Source: Salinarimonas sp. (GTDB lineage Bacteria; Pseudomonadota; Alphaproteobacteria; Rhizobiales; Beijerinckiaceae). From it: a stretch of DNA of 64,000 nucleotides. Shown piece after piece: positions 9,014-22,372 of the stretch (the stretch's first letter is position 1; each line of letters begins with the position of its first letter). Both the position numbers and the translations under genes were made by a program. Location of the stretch: NCBI RefSeq assembly GCF_040111675.1, contig NZ_CP157794.1:310001-374000 (forward strand), read 5' to 3'. Below the pieces are notes generated by a model that worked only from the letters and a program-made list of their open reading frames with translations, had not been told where the DNA came from and did no database searches.

Positions 9014-11227
9014 TCACTCCCCGCGGCGGCCGCCGCGGCGGCGCGGGCGGCCGTCGCCGTTGCCGGCGCCGGCTTCGGCCGGCTCGGGCTCGCCGCCCTC
9101 GCCGCCTTCAGCGCGCTTCTTGGAGATGTCCTCGCCGGTGGCCTGGTCGACGGCCTTCATCGAGAGGCGGACCTTGCCGCGGTCGTCGGTGCCGAGGAAC
9201 TTCACCTTCACGGTGTCGCCCTCCTTCACCACGTCCTTGACCGTGGCGACGCGCTGGGGCGCGAGCTCGGAGATGTGGACGAGGCCGTCGCGCGAACCGA
9301 AGAAGTTCACGAAGGCGCCGAACTCCATCACCTTGACGACCTTGCCGTCGTAGACCGCGCCGGGCTCCGGCTCGGCCACGATGGAGCGGATCCAGTTGTA
9401 GGCCGCCTTGATCGAGGCGCCGTCCGAGGAGGCGATCTTCACCGTGCCGTCGTCCTCGATGTTCACCTTGGCGCCGGTCTTCTCCACGATCTCGCGGATG
9501 ATCTTGCCGCCGGTGCCGATGACCTCGCGGATCTTGTCGGTGGGGATCTGCATCACCTCGATGCGCGGGGCGTACTCGCCGAGCTCGGCGCGCGGCGCGG
9601 TCAGCGCCTTCGACATCTCGTCGAGGATGTGCTCGCGACCGCCCTTGGCCTGGTCGAGGGCGATCTTCATGATCTCCTCGGTGATGCCGGCGATCTTGAT
9701 GTCCATCTGCAGCGAGGTGACGCCCGTCTCGGTGCCCGCGACCTTGAAGTCCATGTCGCCGAGATGGTCCTCGTCGCCGAGGATGTCCGACAGAACCGCG
9801 AAGCGCTCGCCCTCGAGGATGAGGCCCATGGCGATGCCCGCCACGGGACGGCGCAGCGGCACGCCCGCGTCCATCAGCGACAGCGAGGCGCCGCAGACGG
9901 TCGCCATCGAGGACGAGCCGTTCGACTCGGTGATCTCGGAGACGACGCGCAGCGTGTAGGGGAACTCGTGCGCCGGCGGGAGCATCGGATGGAGCGCGCG
10001 CCAGGCGAGCTTGCCGTGGCCGATCTCGCGGCGGCCCGGCGAGCCGATGCGGCCCGTCTCGCCCACCGAGAAGGGCGGGAAGTTGTAGTGCAGCAGGAAG
10101 CTCTCCTTGCGGGTCCCCTCCAGCTGGTCGATGAACTGCTCGTCCTCGCCGGTGCCGAGCGTCGCAACGACGAGCGCCTGCGTCTCGCCGCGGGTGAACA
10201 GAGCCGAGCCGTGGGTGCGCGGCAGCACGCCGACCTCCGCCACGATCGGGCGGACCGTCTTGGTGTCGCGGCCGTCGATGCGCGAGCCGGTGTCGAGGAT
10301 GTTCCAGCGCACGACCTTGGCCTGGGCCTCCTTGAAGGCGCCCTTGACGGCCTCCGCCTCGAAGCGGGCCTCGCCCTCCGCCGGCACGAGCGCGGCCACG
10401 ACCTTGGCCTTGGCGGCGTCGACGGCGGCGTAGCGCGCCTGCTTGTCGGTGATCTTGTAGGCCTCGCGCAGGTCGTCGCCCGCGACCTCGAGAACGGCGG
10501 CGATCACCTCCTCGCGGTCCGGCGAGGAGAAGTCGCGCGGCTCCTTGGCGGCCTTCTCGGCGAGACGGATGATGGCGTCGATCACCGGCTGGAAGTGCTT
10601 GTGGCCGAACATCACGGCGCCGAGCATCACGTCCTCGGGGAGCTCGCGCGCCTCGGACTCGACCATCAGCACCGCGTCCTGCGTGCCGGCGACGACGAGG
10701 TCGAGGGCGAAGTCCTCCATCTCGGCGAGCGTCGGGTTCAGCACGTAGCCGTTGTTGATCCAGCCGACGCGCGCCGCGCCGACCGGGCCCGTGAAGGGCA
10801 CGCCCGACAGCGTCAGCGCCGCGGAGGCGGCGACCATGGCGACGACGTCCGGGTCGTTCTCGAGATCGTGCGAGAGCACGGTCACGATCACCTGCGTGTC
10901 GTTGCGCCAGCCGTCGAGGAAGAGCGGGCGGATCGGGCGGTCGATCAGGCGGGAGACCAGCGTCTCCTTCTCCGTCGGGCGGCCCTCGCGCTTGAAGTAG
11001 CCGCCCGGGATGCGGCCGGCGGCGTAGGTGCGCTCCTGGTAGTTCACCGTGAGCGGCATGAAGTCGACGCCGGGCTTGGGCTCCTTGGCGGCGACGACGG
11101 TCGCGAGAACGGTGGTCTCGCCATAGGTCGCGACCACGGCCCCGTCGGCCTGGCGCGCCATCTTGCCGGTCTCGAGGACGAGCTTGCGGCCGGCCCAGAT
11201 CAGCTCTTCGCGTTGAATGTCGAACAT
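9014..11227 (-). CDS. pnp: Polyribonucleotide nucleotidyltransferase (PNPase)
   Basis: A 737-residue 3'-5' phosphorolytic exoribonuclease of the RNA degradosome. It has two RNase PH domains (the second around [19 protein letters not shown]), a KH domain ([20 protein letters not shown]) and an S1 domain ([20 protein letters not shown]), then an acidic, glycine/arginine-rich tail. I chose the ATG at 11227 because the protein then begins [14 protein letters not shown], as the family does, with AAGAGAG upstream; an in-frame start 19 codons earlier is less likely. It lies downstream of rpsO, as in most proteobacteria. Confidence 0.97.
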   Translation of the reverse strand: MFDIQREELIWAGRKLVLETGKMARQADGAVVATYGETTVLATVVAAKEPKPGVDFMPLTVNYQERTYAAGRIPGGYFKREGRPTEKETLVSRLIDRPIRPLFLDGWRNDTQVIVTVLSHDLENDPDVVAMVAASAALTLSGVPFTGPVGAARVGWINNGYVLNPTLAEMEDFALDLVVAGTQDAVLMVESEARELPEDVMLGAVMFGHKHFQPVIDAIIRLAEKAAKEPRDFSSPDREEVIAAVLEVAGDDLREAYKITDKQARYAAVDAAKAKVVAALVPAEGEARFEAEAVKGAFKEAQAKVVRWNILDTGSRIDGRDTKTVRPIVAEVGVLPRTHGSALFTRGETQALVVATLGTGEDEQFIDQLEGTRKESFLLHYNFPPFSVGETGRIGSPGRREIGHGKLAWRALHPMLPPAHEFPYTLRVVSEITESNGSSSMATVCGASLSLMDAGVPLRRPVAGIAMGLILEGERFAVLSDILGDEDHLGDMDFKVAGTETGVTSLQMDIKIAGITEEIMKIALDQAKGGREHILDEMSKALTAPRAELGEYAPRIEVMQIPTDKIREVIGTGGKIIREIVEKTGAKVNIEDDGTVKIASSDGASIKAAYNWIRSIVAEPEPGAVYDGKVVKVMEFGAFVNFFGSRDGLVHISELAPQRVATVKDVVKEGDTVKVKFLGTDDRGKVRLSMKAVDQATGEDISKKRAEGGEGGEPEPAEAGAGNGDGRPRRRGGRRGE

Positions 11228-11289
11228 GCGTCTTGTCTCTCTTGCCTGCATGCGGTCGTGCGGCCCGCGCGACGCCATGGGCAAGATTG

Positions 11290-11324
11290 CCGGGGGCTCC
11301 CCTCCCTCGAGAGGGAGCCCCCGG
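11290..11324 (-). promoter_or_regulatory. Hairpin in the rpsO-pnp intergenic region (pnp leader)
   Basis: A perfect 12-base-pair inverted repeat (CCGGGGGCTCCC and GGGAGCCCCCGG) with an 11-base loop lies about 60 bases upstream of the pnp start. There is no T-run. In other proteobacteria a leader stem-loop here is cut by RNase III and mediates pnp autocontrol. This one could play that part, which is inference from position. Confidence 0.5.
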
Positions 11325-11428
11325 CGATCCTGTCCATGGTCATCGACCGGGCGATGGCGGAACGCGCGGGACGCATCCCGTTTCCGTTCCGGTGGCCCCT
11401 TTCCGATCCGGGATCGGCGGGGCGAAAG

Positions 11429-11462
11429 CGTCGGGCGCCCGGGTCGACCCGAGCGCCCGACG
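11429..11462 (-). terminator. Hairpin after rpsO (terminator or attenuator)
   Basis: Immediately after the rpsO stop there is a long stem: ten pairs (CGTCGGGCGC and GCGCCCGACG), one mismatch, then five more pairs around a CG loop. The sequence after it on the minus strand is CTTTCG, a poor T-run, so partial read-through into pnp is plausible. Confidence 0.55.
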
Positions 11463-11467
11463 AAAGG

Positions 11468-11737
11468 TCAGCGGCGGATGCCGAGGCGCTCGATGAGGCT
11501 GCGATACCGCGCCTCGTCGCCGCGCTTGAGGTAGTCGAGCAGAGAACGGCGCTGGGAGACCAGCTTCAGGAGCCCGCGACGGGAATGGTTGTCCTTCGCG
11601 TGCGACTTGAAGTGCTCGGTCAGGTTGGTGATGCGCTCCGTGAGGATCGCCACCTGGACCTCCGGCGAGCCGGTGTCGCCGTCCTTCTGCGCGTATTCCT
11701 TGATGAGCGCGGCCTTGCGCTCCTGCGTGATCGACAT
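11468..11737 (-). CDS. rpsO: 30S ribosomal protein S15
   Basis: An 89-residue protein opening [20 protein letters not shown] and containing the family segment [19 protein letters not shown] followed by [15 protein letters not shown]15 binds 16S rRNA helices 20-22 early in assembly of the small-subunit platform and contacts 23S rRNA across the subunit interface. Length is exactly that of the family. It is followed by pnp on the same strand. The leader (11738-11960) contains a tandem 11-base repeat, GGCGGCTCTTC twice plus a partial copy at 11799-11827. S15 genes are commonly autoregulated through the leader. Confidence 0.98.
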   Translation of the reverse strand: MSITQERKAALIKEYAQKDGDTGSPEVQVAILTERITNLTEHFKSHAKDNHSRRGLLKLVSQRRSLLDYLKRGDEARYRSLIERLGIRR

Positions 11738-11960
11738 CGTCTGTCCTCTTGGTTGGCATGTGGTGAGCCGCGGCGCCGGTCGCCGGGAGTGGCGTGTCGG
11801 CGGCTCTTCGGCGGCTCTTCGGCTCTTGGCGTCCGCGACGCGGCCTGGCCGGGATGTCGTCCAGCGAGGTCGTGCGCGTCCGGCCCGCTCCGAAAGCGAA
11901 GCGAACGGCGCGGACCATAGACGAATTTTTCGGGAACGCCAGTCCGAATGCGGAGCAGCG

Positions 11961-13676
11961 TCAGGGCGCTGCGAGGTCGACGACGCGGAAGACGTCGACG
12001 TCGACGAGGCCGCGATCGGTGATCTTCAGGTGCGGGATCACCGGCAGGGGCAGGAAGGCGAGCTGCAGGAAGGGCTCGGGCAGGGCGCAGCCCAGGCCGG
12101 CCACCGCCTCGCGCAGGGCGGTCAGCCGCTCGGCCACCTCCTCGAACGGCCGGTCGCTCATCAGCCCCGCGACGGGGAGCGGGAGCTCGCCCAGGATCCC
12201 CCCGTCGCGCACGGCGACGAGCCCGCCCTGGATCGCGATGAGGTGGTTGACCGCCGCCGCCATGTCCGCGTCGTTCGCGCCGACGACGCAGACGTTGTGC
12301 GCGTCGTGGCCGATCGAGCTCGCGAGCGCGCCCGCCGGCAGCCCGAAGCCGGAGACGAAGCCGCGCCCGATATTGGCGTTGACCCCGTGGCGGGCGAGCA
12401 CCGCGATCTTGAGGACGTCCGCGGCCGGGTCGGCGACGAGGAGGCCGTCGCGCGCGGGCACGGGACGGACGAGCGCCTCGGTGATGATGCGATCGCGCAC
12501 GACGCCGATGACGCGCTTCTCGCCCGCCTCGCCGGGTACGGCGAAATCCGCCGCGGTCACGGGATCGCGCTTCACCGAGCCGTAGCCGACGGGGGCGGGA
12601 TGCGTGCGGTTCTCGAACAGCGCCGGCGTCACCGGCCGGCCGGCGGCGATCACCCGCTCCACCGAGCACGCCTCGAGATCGGAGACGAGGACGACGTCCG
12701 CCCGGTAGCCCGGCGCGACGAGGCCGCGATCGCGCAGCCCGAAGCCGAGCGCCGCCGACCAGCTCGCCACGCGATAGGCGTCGAGCGGGCGCGCGCCGAG
12801 CCGGATCGCCGTGCGCACCAGGAAATCGATATGGCCCTCCTCCAGGATCTCGAGCGGGTTGCGGTCGTCGGTGCAGAAGGCGAGCCGCGCCCAGGTCTCG
12901 GCCGTGATCAGCGGCGCCAGCGCGTGCAGGTCCTTGGAGACGGAGCCCTCGCGGATGAGGATCTGCATGCCCTTCGTGATCTTCTCCCGCGCCTCTTCGT
13001 AGCTCGTCGCCTCGTGGTCGGTGCCGATGCCGGCGGCGAGATAGGCGTTGAGGTCGAGCCCGCCGAGGAGCGGCGCGTGCCCGTCGATGCGGCCCTCGCC
13101 GAAGAGCGCGAGCTTGGCGAGCGCCTTCGGGTCGGCGTGGACGACGCCGGGATAGTTCATGAACTCGGCCAGCCCGATGGAGCGCGGATGGCCGCGATAG
13201 GGCGCGAGATCGCCGGCCTCGAGCACGGCGCCGGCGGTCTCCATGTCGGTCGCGGGCACGCAGGAGGAGATCTGCACGCGCAGGTCCATGACCAGCGCCT
13301 CGGAAGCCGCGAGGAAATAGTCGATCCCGGCGCGGCCGAGCACGTTGGCGATCTCGTGCGGATCGCAGATCGCCGTCGTCGTGCCCCGCGGCAGCACGCA
13401 GCGCTCGAACTCGGCCGGCGTGACGAGCGAGCTCTCGATGTGCAGATGCGTGTCGACGAAGCCCGGGACCGCGAAGAGCCCGGACCCGTCGATCTCCTCG
13501 CGCCCGCGATAGGCGCCGTGGGTGCCGACGATCGTGTCCCCGCAGATCGCGACGTCGGTCTCCGTGACGTCGCCCGTGACGAGATCGAGGAGCCGCACGC
13601 CCTTCACCGCGAGATCGGCGGGCTCGCGCCCCCTCGCCTGGGCGATCCGGCGCGCGAGGATCTCGGTCGAGGGCAT
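11961..13676 (-). CDS. ade: Adenine deaminase
   Basis: A 571-residue amidohydrolase that converts adenine to hypoxanthine and ammonia in purine salvage. Metal-binding histidines are in [12 protein letters not shown], followed by the [20 protein letters not shown] segment; [13 protein letters not shown]-type and [18 protein letters not shown] motifs are characteristic of this family. I chose the ATG at 13676 ([17 protein letters not shown]); the open frame extends upstream but that part has the look of non-coding high-GC sequence and lies in the region shared with the divergent zapE promoter. It stands alone on the minus strand. Confidence 0.92.
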   Translation of the reverse strand: MPSTEILARRIAQARGREPADLAVKGVRLLDLVTGDVTETDVAICGDTIVGTHGAYRGREEIDGSGLFAVPGFVDTHLHIESSLVTPAEFERCVLPRGTTTAICDPHEIANVLGRAGIDYFLAASEALVMDLRVQISSCVPATDMETAGAVLEAGDLAPYRGHPRSIGLAEFMNYPGVVHADPKALAKLALFGEGRIDGHAPLLGGLDLNAYLAAGIGTDHEATSYEEAREKITKGMQILIREGSVSKDLHALAPLITAETWARLAFCTDDRNPLEILEEGHIDFLVRTAIRLGARPLDAYRVASWSAALGFGLRDRGLVAPGYRADVVLVSDLEACSVERVIAAGRPVTPALFENRTHPAPVGYGSVKRDPVTAADFAVPGEAGEKRVIGVVRDRIITEALVRPVPARDGLLVADPAADVLKIAVLARHGVNANIGRGFVSGFGLPAGALASSIGHDAHNVCVVGANDADMAAAVNHLIAIQGGLVAVRDGGILGELPLPVAGLMSDRPFEEVAERLTALREAVAGLGCALPEPFLQLAFLPLPVIPHLKITDRGLVDVDVFRVVDLAAP

Positions 13677-13828
13677 CGGGGCAGCTCCGTGGTCGGCCGG
13701 CCGGAGGCGCGGCGGCGTCGTGGACGAGAGACGGACGCGAGTCTGTGCGATCGCGGCCGTGCGGGCAAGGCGGGGCGCGGTCGCGGGGCATTGCTCAACG
13801 CCCCGCACGGCGCTAAACGCTTGCCCTC

Positions 13829-15034
13829 GTGAGCACGCCCCGTCCCCATCCCGATCCGCAGCGCCCGGTGTCCCGCGCCTACCAGGAGCGCGTCGCCGCG
13901 GGCGCGATCGAGCCCGATCCGGCGCAGAAGGCGCTCCTGCGCCGCCTCGATGCGCTCTCGGTGGCGCTGGGCGAGCGGCGGCTCGCGCGCAAGGCGAGCC
14001 CGCTCGGCTGGCTCTTCGCCCGCAAGGGCACGGCGCGCGCGCCGATCAAGGGCCTCTACGTCTGGGGCTCGGTCGGGCGCGGCAAGACCATGCTGATGGA
14101 TCTCTTCTTCGAGGCGCTGCCCGTGCGCCGCAAGCGCCGGGCGCACTTCCACAGCTTCATGGCCGACGTGCACGGGCGCATCCACGCCTACCGGCAGGAC
14201 CTCAAGGCCGGCAAGGTGAAGGGCGACGACCCGATCGCGCCGACGGCGAAGGCCATCGCCGCGGAGAGCTGGGTGCTCTGCTTCGACGAGTTCACCGTCA
14301 CCGACATCGCCGACGCCATGATCCTCGGGCGACTGTTCAAGGCGCTTTTCGCGGAAGGCGTCAGCGTGGTGGCGACCTCGAACGTCGAGCCGCAGCGGCT
14401 CTACGAGGGCGGGCTCAACCGTGCGCTCTTCCTGCCCTTCATCGACATGATCGAGGCGCACATGGACGTCGTGCGCCTCGATGCGCGCACCGACTTCCGG
14501 CTGGAGAAGCTCGCCGGCGCGCCGGTCTGGCACGTGCCGGCGGACGACGCCGCCGGCGCCGCGCTCGACGACGCCTTCCGCAAGCTCACCGGCCGCCCGA
14601 GGGGCGAGCGGATCGAGGTCGCGGTGAAGGGGCGCGCCGTGGCGGTGCCGCAGGCGGCGGCCGGTGTCGCGCGCTTCGGCTTCGCCGATCTCTGCGAGCA
14701 GCCGCTCGGCGCCTCCGACTATCTCGCCATCGCGCGGGACTTCCACACCGTGATGATCGAGGGCATCCCGGTCATGGACCTGGCGAAGCGCAACGAGGCC
14801 AAGCGCTTCATCACGCTGATCGACGCGCTCTACGACGAGCGGGTGAAGCTCTTGGCCTCCGCCGCCGCGGCGCCGGACGGGCTCTACACCGCCACGACGG
14901 GACGCGAGGCCTTCGAGTTCGACCGGACCGTGTCGCGCTTGATCGAGATGGCGTCGGAGGATTACCTGTCCCTGCCGCACGGCCGGCCCGATTCGCGGGC
15001 CTCGGACGACACGACGGGGCTGGTCGAGACGTGA
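13829..15034 (+). CDS. zapE: Cell division protein ZapE (AFG1-like ATPase)
   Basis: A 401-residue AAA-type ATPase beginning at GTG. Walker A is GSVGRGKT at residues 80-87 in the family context [20 protein letters not shown]. Walker B appears as [18 protein letters not shown] and the sensor region as [20 protein letters not shown]. ZapE binds FtsZ and affects Z-ring stability; the eukaryotic homologue AFG1/LACE1 acts in mitochondrial protein quality control. It is divergent from ade. The stop codon lies ten bases before the next gene, a TetR regulator, so the two likely form an operon. Confidence 0.93.
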   Translation: MSTPRPHPDPQRPVSRAYQERVAAGAIEPDPAQKALLRRLDALSVALGERRLARKASPLGWLFARKGTARAPIKGLYVWGSVGRGKTMLMDLFFEALPVRRKRRAHFHSFMADVHGRIHAYRQDLKAGKVKGDDPIAPTAKAIAAESWVLCFDEFTVTDIADAMILGRLFKALFAEGVSVVATSNVEPQRLYEGGLNRALFLPFIDMIEAHMDVVRLDARTDFRLEKLAGAPVWHVPADDAAGAALDDAFRKLTGRPRGERIEVAVKGRAVAVPQAAAGVARFGFADLCEQPLGASDYLAIARDFHTVMIEGIPVMDLAKRNEAKRFITLIDALYDERVKLLASAAAAPDGLYTATTGREAFEFDRTVSRLIEMASEDYLSLPHGRPDSRASDDTTGLVET

Positions 15035-15044
15035 GCCCGGAGAC

Positions 15045-15689
15045 GTGAGCCCCGCGGCGGAACAGGGAGTGCGAACCGTGCCGCCGCGTCCGCTGCCCGA
15101 GACCGCGACCGACGTCCGCCTCCTGCGCATCGCCGCCGACCATCTCGCGCGCTTCGGCGCGCGCCGCCTCACCGTCACCGCGGTGGCGGAGGAGGCGGGG
15201 ATGACGCACGCCAACGTCTATCGCTACTACCCGTCCAAGGCCGACCTGATCGACGCGGTCGCCGGGCAATGGCTGCGCGAGGTCGAGGACGCGCTCGCCG
15301 ACATCGTCGACAGCCCGGACCCGGTGGAGGACAAGCTCGAGCGCTTCGTGCTCGCCATCGCCCGCGCCTATCGGGACTGCGCGGTGGAGAACCCGGCGGT
15401 GTTCGACGTCTACGTCTCGGCGGTGGAGGCCTCGCGCGGCATCGCCCGCAAGCATCGCGGCCGGCAGCTGCGGCTGCTCGAGCGCATCCTGGAGGAAGGC
15501 GTCGCCACCGAGACCTTCGCGCCGAAGGATCGCGAGCGCGCCATGGCCTTCGTCATCGACGCCGTGCAGCGCTTCGTGAACCCGGTGATGGTGCGCATCG
15601 ACGTGCGGGTGCCGGCGACCGTGCTCGACCAACGCCTGAACACCATGCTGAACGTGACCCTGCGGGCCCTGCACGCCGGCTGGGTCTGA
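15045..15689 (+). CDS. TetR/AcrR-family transcriptional regulator
   Basis: A 214-residue regulator that begins at GTG. The N-terminal helix-turn-helix is at about residues 22-68: LRIAADHLARFGARRLTVTA followed by VAEEAGMTHANVYRYYPSK, the classic TetR recognition helix. The C-terminal ligand domain is all-helical with a TetR_C-type core. It is placed ten bases after zapE, but its target genes cannot be deduced; neither zapE nor mdh is an obvious target. No self-operator was certain, although a short inverted repeat lies 40 bases after its end. Confidence 0.88.
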   Translation: MSPAAEQGVRTVPPRPLPETATDVRLLRIAADHLARFGARRLTVTAVAEEAGMTHANVYRYYPSKADLIDAVAGQWLREVEDALADIVDSPDPVEDKLERFVLAIARAYRDCAVENPAVFDVYVSAVEASRGIARKHRGRQLRLLERILEEGVATETFAPKDRERAMAFVIDAVQRFVNPVMVRIDVRVPATVLDQRLNTMLNVTLRALHAGWV

Positions 15690-16970
<1,281 letters not shown>

Positions 16971-16981
16971 CGCGTTCTCCC

Positions 16982-17006
16982 GCGGCGCTCCCGACCGGAG
17001 CGCCGC
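16982..17006 (+). promoter_or_regulatory. Intercistronic hairpin mdh-sucC
   Basis: A perfect ten-base-pair stem, GCGGCGCTCC and GGAGCGCCGC, with a CGACC loop lies 11 bases after the mdh stop. No T-run follows. It may act as a 3' stabiliser or processing point within a longer transcript (inference). Confidence 0.5.
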
Positions 17007-17043
17007 TGACCATTCCGATCCCGAGAGAGGGTGGACCGATCTC

Positions 17044-18240
<1,197 letters not shown>

Positions 18241-18261
18241 GCCGAAGGACGCCGAACTCTC

Positions 18262-19146
18262 ATGTCCATTCTCATCGACGCCAACACCAAGGTCATCTGC
18301 CAGGGCTTCACCGGCAAGAACGGGACCTTTCATTCCGAGCAGGCCATCGCCTACGGCACCAAGATGGTCGGCGGCACGAGCCCCGGTAAAGGCGGCTCGA
18401 CGCATCTGGGCCTGCCCGTCTTCGACACGGTCGTGGAGGCCCGCGAGGCCACCGGCGCCGACGCCTCGGTGATCTACGTGCCGCCCCCGGGCGCCGCGGA
18501 CGCGATCCTGGAGGCCGTCGACGCCGAGATCCCGCTCATCGTCTGCATCACCGAGGGCATCCCCGTCCTCGACATGGTGAAGGTGAAGCGCGCGCTCTCG
18601 GGCTCGAAGTCGCGGCTCATCGGGCCGAACTGCCCGGGCGTGGTCACCGCCGGCGAATCGAAGATCGGCATCATGCCGGGCAACATCTTCAGGAAGGGCT
18701 CGGTGGGCATCGTCTCGCGCTCCGGCACGCTCACCTACGAGGCCGTGTTCCAGACCTCGAACGAGGGCCTGGGCCAGACCACCGCCGTCGGCATCGGCGG
18801 CGACCCGGTCAAGGGCACCGAGTTCATCGACATGCTCGAGCTCTTCCTCGCCGACGACAAGACCGAGTCGATCGTCATGATCGGCGAGATCGGCGGCTCG
18901 GCCGAGGAGGACGCGGCGCAGTTCCTCGCGGACGAGGCCAAGCGCGGGCGCAAGAAGCCGATGGTCGGCTTCATCGCCGGCCGCACCGCCCCTCCCGGCC
19001 GCCGCATGGGCCATGCCGGCGCCATCATCTCCGGCGGCAAGGGCGGCGCCGAGGACAAGATCGCGGCCATGGAGGCGGCGGGCATCAAGGTGTCCCCGTC
19101 CCCGGCCCGCATCGGCAAGACGCTGGTCGAGGTCCTCAAGGGCTGA
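18262..19146 (+). CDS. sucD: Succinyl-CoA ligase (ADP-forming) subunit alpha
   Basis: A 294-residue subunit with an N-terminal CoA-binding Rossmann domain ([20 protein letters not shown]) and the phosphohistidine domain. The active-site His in [16 protein letters not shown] is residue 251. [20 protein letters not shown] is another signature. It pairs with sucC, 21 bases upstream, to form the alpha-beta enzyme. The 183-base gap to sucA is the longest within the cluster and contains a GCGACG/CGTCGC hairpin. Confidence 0.98.
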   Translation: MSILIDANTKVICQGFTGKNGTFHSEQAIAYGTKMVGGTSPGKGGSTHLGLPVFDTVVEAREATGADASVIYVPPPGAADAILEAVDAEIPLIVCITEGIPVLDMVKVKRALSGSKSRLIGPNCPGVVTAGESKIGIMPGNIFRKGSVGIVSRSGTLTYEAVFQTSNEGLGQTTAVGIGGDPVKGTEFIDMLELFLADDKTESIVMIGEIGGSAEEDAAQFLADEAKRGRKKPMVGFIAGRTAPPGRRMGHAGAIISGGKGGAEDKIAAMEAAGIKVSPSPARIGKTLVEVLKG

Positions 19147-19329
19147 GGCCGCGTGAACGGATGCGACGGTTAACGTCGCGCGAAGGGAGGCCGCGATAGG
19201 ATTCGCGTCCTCCACCCGATCCGGAACGGGGGGCCCGATCGGGCGACCGGATCGACCGAGCCGGGGGCGGCTTCTCGCCCTCACACCTGCAGGCGCGGGA
19301 CGCCGCGCCGAAACGGACGTAAGATCGCC

Positions 19330-22293
19330 ATGGCACGCCAGACCGACGCCAACGAAGGTTTCCTCCAGACCTCCTTCCTCTCCGGCACCAACGCCGCGTA
19401 CATCGAGGATCTCTACGCCGCCTACACGCAGGACCCCCGCTCGGTGGACGCCGAGTGGCAGGCCTTCTTCGGGGCGATGAAGGAGGAGAGCGCGACCGTC
19501 GCCAAGAACGCGAAGGGCGCCTCCTGGAAGCGGCCGAACTGGCCGATCCCGATGAACGGCGAGCTCGTCTCCGCGCTCGACGGCAACTGGGCGCAGGTCG
19601 AGAAGAGCCTCGGCGAGAAGATCCAGAAGAAGGCGCAGGGGCGCGGCGTCGAGATCAGCCAGGCGGAGGTGCAGCAGGCCACCCGCGATTCGCTGAAAGC
19701 GCTGATGATGATCCGCGCCTTCCGCATGCGCGGCCATCTGCACGCCAACCTCGACCCGCTCGGCTTCGAGAAGCGCGTCTCCGACGAGGAGCTCTCGCCG
19801 GCGCATTACGGCTTCACGCCCGAGGACTACGACCGCAAGATCTTCCTCGACATGGTGCTCGGCCTCGAGTTCGGGACCATCCGCGAGATCCTGGCGATCC
19901 TCGAGCGCACCTATTGCCAGACGCTCGGCGTCGAGTTCATGCACATCTCCGACCCGGTCGAGAAGGCCTGGATCCAGGAGCGCATCGAGGGCCCGGACAA
20001 GGAGATCGCCTTCACCCGCGAGGGCAAGCGCGCCATCCTCAACAAGCTGATCGAGGCCGAGGGCTTTGAGAAGTTCCTCGATCTCAAGTACACCGGCACC
20101 AAGCGCTTCGGCCTCGACGGCGGCGAGGCGCTGATCCCCGCGCTCGAGCAGATCATCAAGCGCGGCGGCAATCTCGGCGTGAAGGAGATCGTGCTCGGCA
20201 TGGCCCATCGCGGCCGCCTCAACGTCCTCACCCAGGTGATGGGCAAGCCGCACCGCGCGCTGTTCCACGAGTTCAAGGGCGGCTCCTTCGCCCCCGACGA
20301 GGTGGAGGGCTCGGGCGACGTGAAGTACCATCTCGGCGCCTCGTCCGACCGCACCTTCGACGGCAACAACGTCCATCTCTCGCTGACCGCGAACCCGTCC
20401 CATCTCGAGATCGTCGATCCCGTGGTGCTCGGCAAGGTGCGCGCCAAGCAGGACCAGCACGGCTGCCCGCCGGACCTGCGCACCGCGGTTCTGCCGCTGC
20501 TGCTCCACGGCGACGCGGCCTTCGCCGGCCAGGGCGTCGTGGCCGAGTGCCTCGGGCTGTCGGGCCTCAAGGGCCACCGCACCGGCGGCTCGATCCACTT
20601 CATCATCAACAACCAGATCGGCTTCACCACGAACCCGCGCTACTCGCGGTCCTCGCCCTACCCGTCCGACGTGGCGAAGATGGTCGAGGCGCCGATCCTG
20701 CACTGCAACGGCGACGATCCGGAATCGGTCGTCTTCGCCGCCAAGGTCGCGACGGAGTACCGGCAGCGCTTCCAGAAGCCGGTCGTCATCGACATGTTCT
20801 GCTACCGGCGCTACGGCCACAACGAGGGCGACGAGCCGTCCTTCACCCAGCCGCGGATGTACAAGATCATCCGCCAGCACCCCTCGGCGCTGGAGCTCTA
20901 CTCCAAGAAGCTCGTCGCCGACGGCGTCGTCACCGAGGCCGAGATCGAGGAGATGAAGACCTCCTTCCGCAAGCGCCTCGACGAGGAGTTCGATACGGCC
21001 ACCGCCTTCAAGCCGAACAAGGCGGACTGGCTCGACGGCCGCTGGGCCGGCCTCAAGGCCGTGAAGGAGGACGTCGACGATCCCCGCCGCGGGCGCACCG
21101 GCATCGACGACGAGGTCTTCAAGCAGATCGGCGAGGCGCTCACCACCGTGCCGGAGGGCTTCGCCGTCCACCGCACGATCAAGCGCTTCCTCGACAACCG
21201 TCGCCGGATGATCGAGAGCGGCGTGGGCATCGACTGGGCGACCGCCGAGGCGCTGGCCTTCGGCTCGCTGCTGCTCGAAGGCCACCGCGTGCGCCTGTCC
21301 GGCCAGGATTGCGAGCGCGGCACCTTCTCGCAGCGCCATTCCGTGCTCCTCGACCAGGAGACGGAGGAGCGCTACACGCCGCTCAACCACATCGCCGAGG
21401 ACCAGGCGCATTACGAGGTCATCAACTCGATGCTCTCGGAGGAGGCGGTGCTCGGCTTCGAGTACGGCTATTCGCTGGCCGAGCCGAACGCGCTGACGCT
21501 CTGGGAGGCGCAGTTCGGCGACTTCGCCAACGGCGCGCAGGTGGTCTTCGACCAGTTCGTCTCCTCGGGCGAGCGCAAGTGGCTGCGCATGTCGGGCCTC
21601 GTCTGCCTGCTGCCGCACGGCTACGAGGGCCAGGGGCCGGAACACTCCTCGGCCCGGCTCGAGCGCTTCCTGCAGATGTGCGCCGAGGACAACATGCAGG
21701 TCGCCAACGTCTCGACGCCGGCGAACTACTTCCACATCCTGCGCCGTCAGCTGAAGCGCGAGTTCCGCAAGCCGCTCATCCTGATGACGCCCAAGAGCCT
21801 GCTCCGCCACAAGCGCTGCGTCTCGACGGCGGAATATTTCGGCCCGGATTCGGCCTTCCACCGCATCCTGCACGACGATGCGCACTACGGCGTCGGCGAG
21901 ATCCAGCTGGTGCGCGACGACAAGATCCGCCGCGTGGTGCTGTGCTCGGGCAAGGTCTATTACGACCTGTTCGAGGAGCGCGAGAAGCGCGGCGTCAACG
22001 ACGTCTACCTCATGCGCGTGGAGCAGCTCTACCCGTTCCCGCTCAAGTCGCTGCAGCAGGAGCTCTCGCGCTTCAAGAACGCCGACGTGGTCTGGTGCCA
22101 GGAGGAGCCCAAGAACATGGGCTCCTGGACCTTCGTCGAGCCCTACCTCGAGTGGGTGCTGCGGCACGCGGGCTCCAAGGTCTCGCGTCCGCGCTACGCC
22201 GGCCGCCCGGCCTCCGCGGCGACGGCGACGGGCCTGATGTCGAAGCACCTCCACCAGCTCCAGGCCTTCCTCGACGAGGTCTACGCCGGCTGA
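19330..22293 (+). CDS. sucA: 2-oxoglutarate dehydrogenase E1 component
   Basis: A 987-residue thiamine diphosphate-dependent decarboxylase that starts the oxidation of 2-oxoglutarate to succinyl-CoA. The N-terminal E2-binding segment [20 protein letters not shown] is present. The family motifs [33 protein letters not shown] and [17 protein letters not shown] mark the cofactor-binding domains, and [20 protein letters not shown] lies in the C-terminal half. Length is standard. Downstream sucB follows after 79 bases containing a hairpin. Confidence 0.98.
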   Translation: MARQTDANEGFLQTSFLSGTNAAYIEDLYAAYTQDPRSVDAEWQAFFGAMKEESATVAKNAKGASWKRPNWPIPMNGELVSALDGNWAQVEKSLGEKIQKKAQGRGVEISQAEVQQATRDSLKALMMIRAFRMRGHLHANLDPLGFEKRVSDEELSPAHYGFTPEDYDRKIFLDMVLGLEFGTIREILAILERTYCQTLGVEFMHISDPVEKAWIQERIEGPDKEIAFTREGKRAILNKLIEAEGFEKFLDLKYTGTKRFGLDGGEALIPALEQIIKRGGNLGVKEIVLGMAHRGRLNVLTQVMGKPHRALFHEFKGGSFAPDEVEGSGDVKYHLGASSDRTFDGNNVHLSLTANPSHLEIVDPVVLGKVRAKQDQHGCPPDLRTAVLPLLLHGDAAFAGQGVVAECLGLSGLKGHRTGGSIHFIINNQIGFTTNPRYSRSSPYPSDVAKMVEAPILHCNGDDPESVVFAAKVATEYRQRFQKPVVIDMFCYRRYGHNEGDEPSFTQPRMYKIIRQHPSALELYSKKLVADGVVTEAEIEEMKTSFRKRLDEEFDTATAFKPNKADWLDGRWAGLKAVKEDVDDPRRGRTGIDDEVFKQIGEALTTVPEGFAVHRTIKRFLDNRRRMIESGVGIDWATAEALAFGSLLLEGHRVRLSGQDCERGTFSQRHSVLLDQETEERYTPLNHIAEDQAHYEVINSMLSEEAVLGFEYGYSLAEPNALTLWEAQFGDFANGAQVVFDQFVSSGERKWLRMSGLVCLLPHGYEGQGPEHSSARLERFLQMCAEDNMQVANVSTPANYFHILRRQLKREFRKPLILMTPKSLLRHKRCVSTAEYFGPDSAFHRILHDDAHYGVGEIQLVRDDKIRRVVLCSGKVYYDLFEEREKRGVNDVYLMRVEQLYPFPLKSLQQELSRFKNADVVWCQEEPKNMGSWTFVEPYLEWVLRHAGSKVSRPRYAGRPASAATATGLMSKHLHQLQAFLDEVYAG

Positions 22294-22309
22294 TCCCGGC
22301 CTCCCCGCC

Positions 22310-22334
22310 GCCCGCCGCCTCCCGTGCGGCGGGC
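22310..22334 (+). promoter_or_regulatory. Intercistronic hairpin sucA-sucB
   Basis: A nine-base-pair stem (GCCCGCCGC and GCGGCGGGC) lies midway in the sucA-sucB gap and lacks a T-run. A similar stem occurs in the next gap. Confidence 0.45.
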
Positions 22335-22372
22335 GCCCGCCCCTCCTCCTCCGACCGAAGCGACCCGAACCG

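Noticed and set aside
9275-11920. An 881-codon plus-strand frame opposite pnp and rpsO
   Set aside because: Shadow of pnp; low-complexity Arg/Ala/Asp/His composition and no recognised motif.
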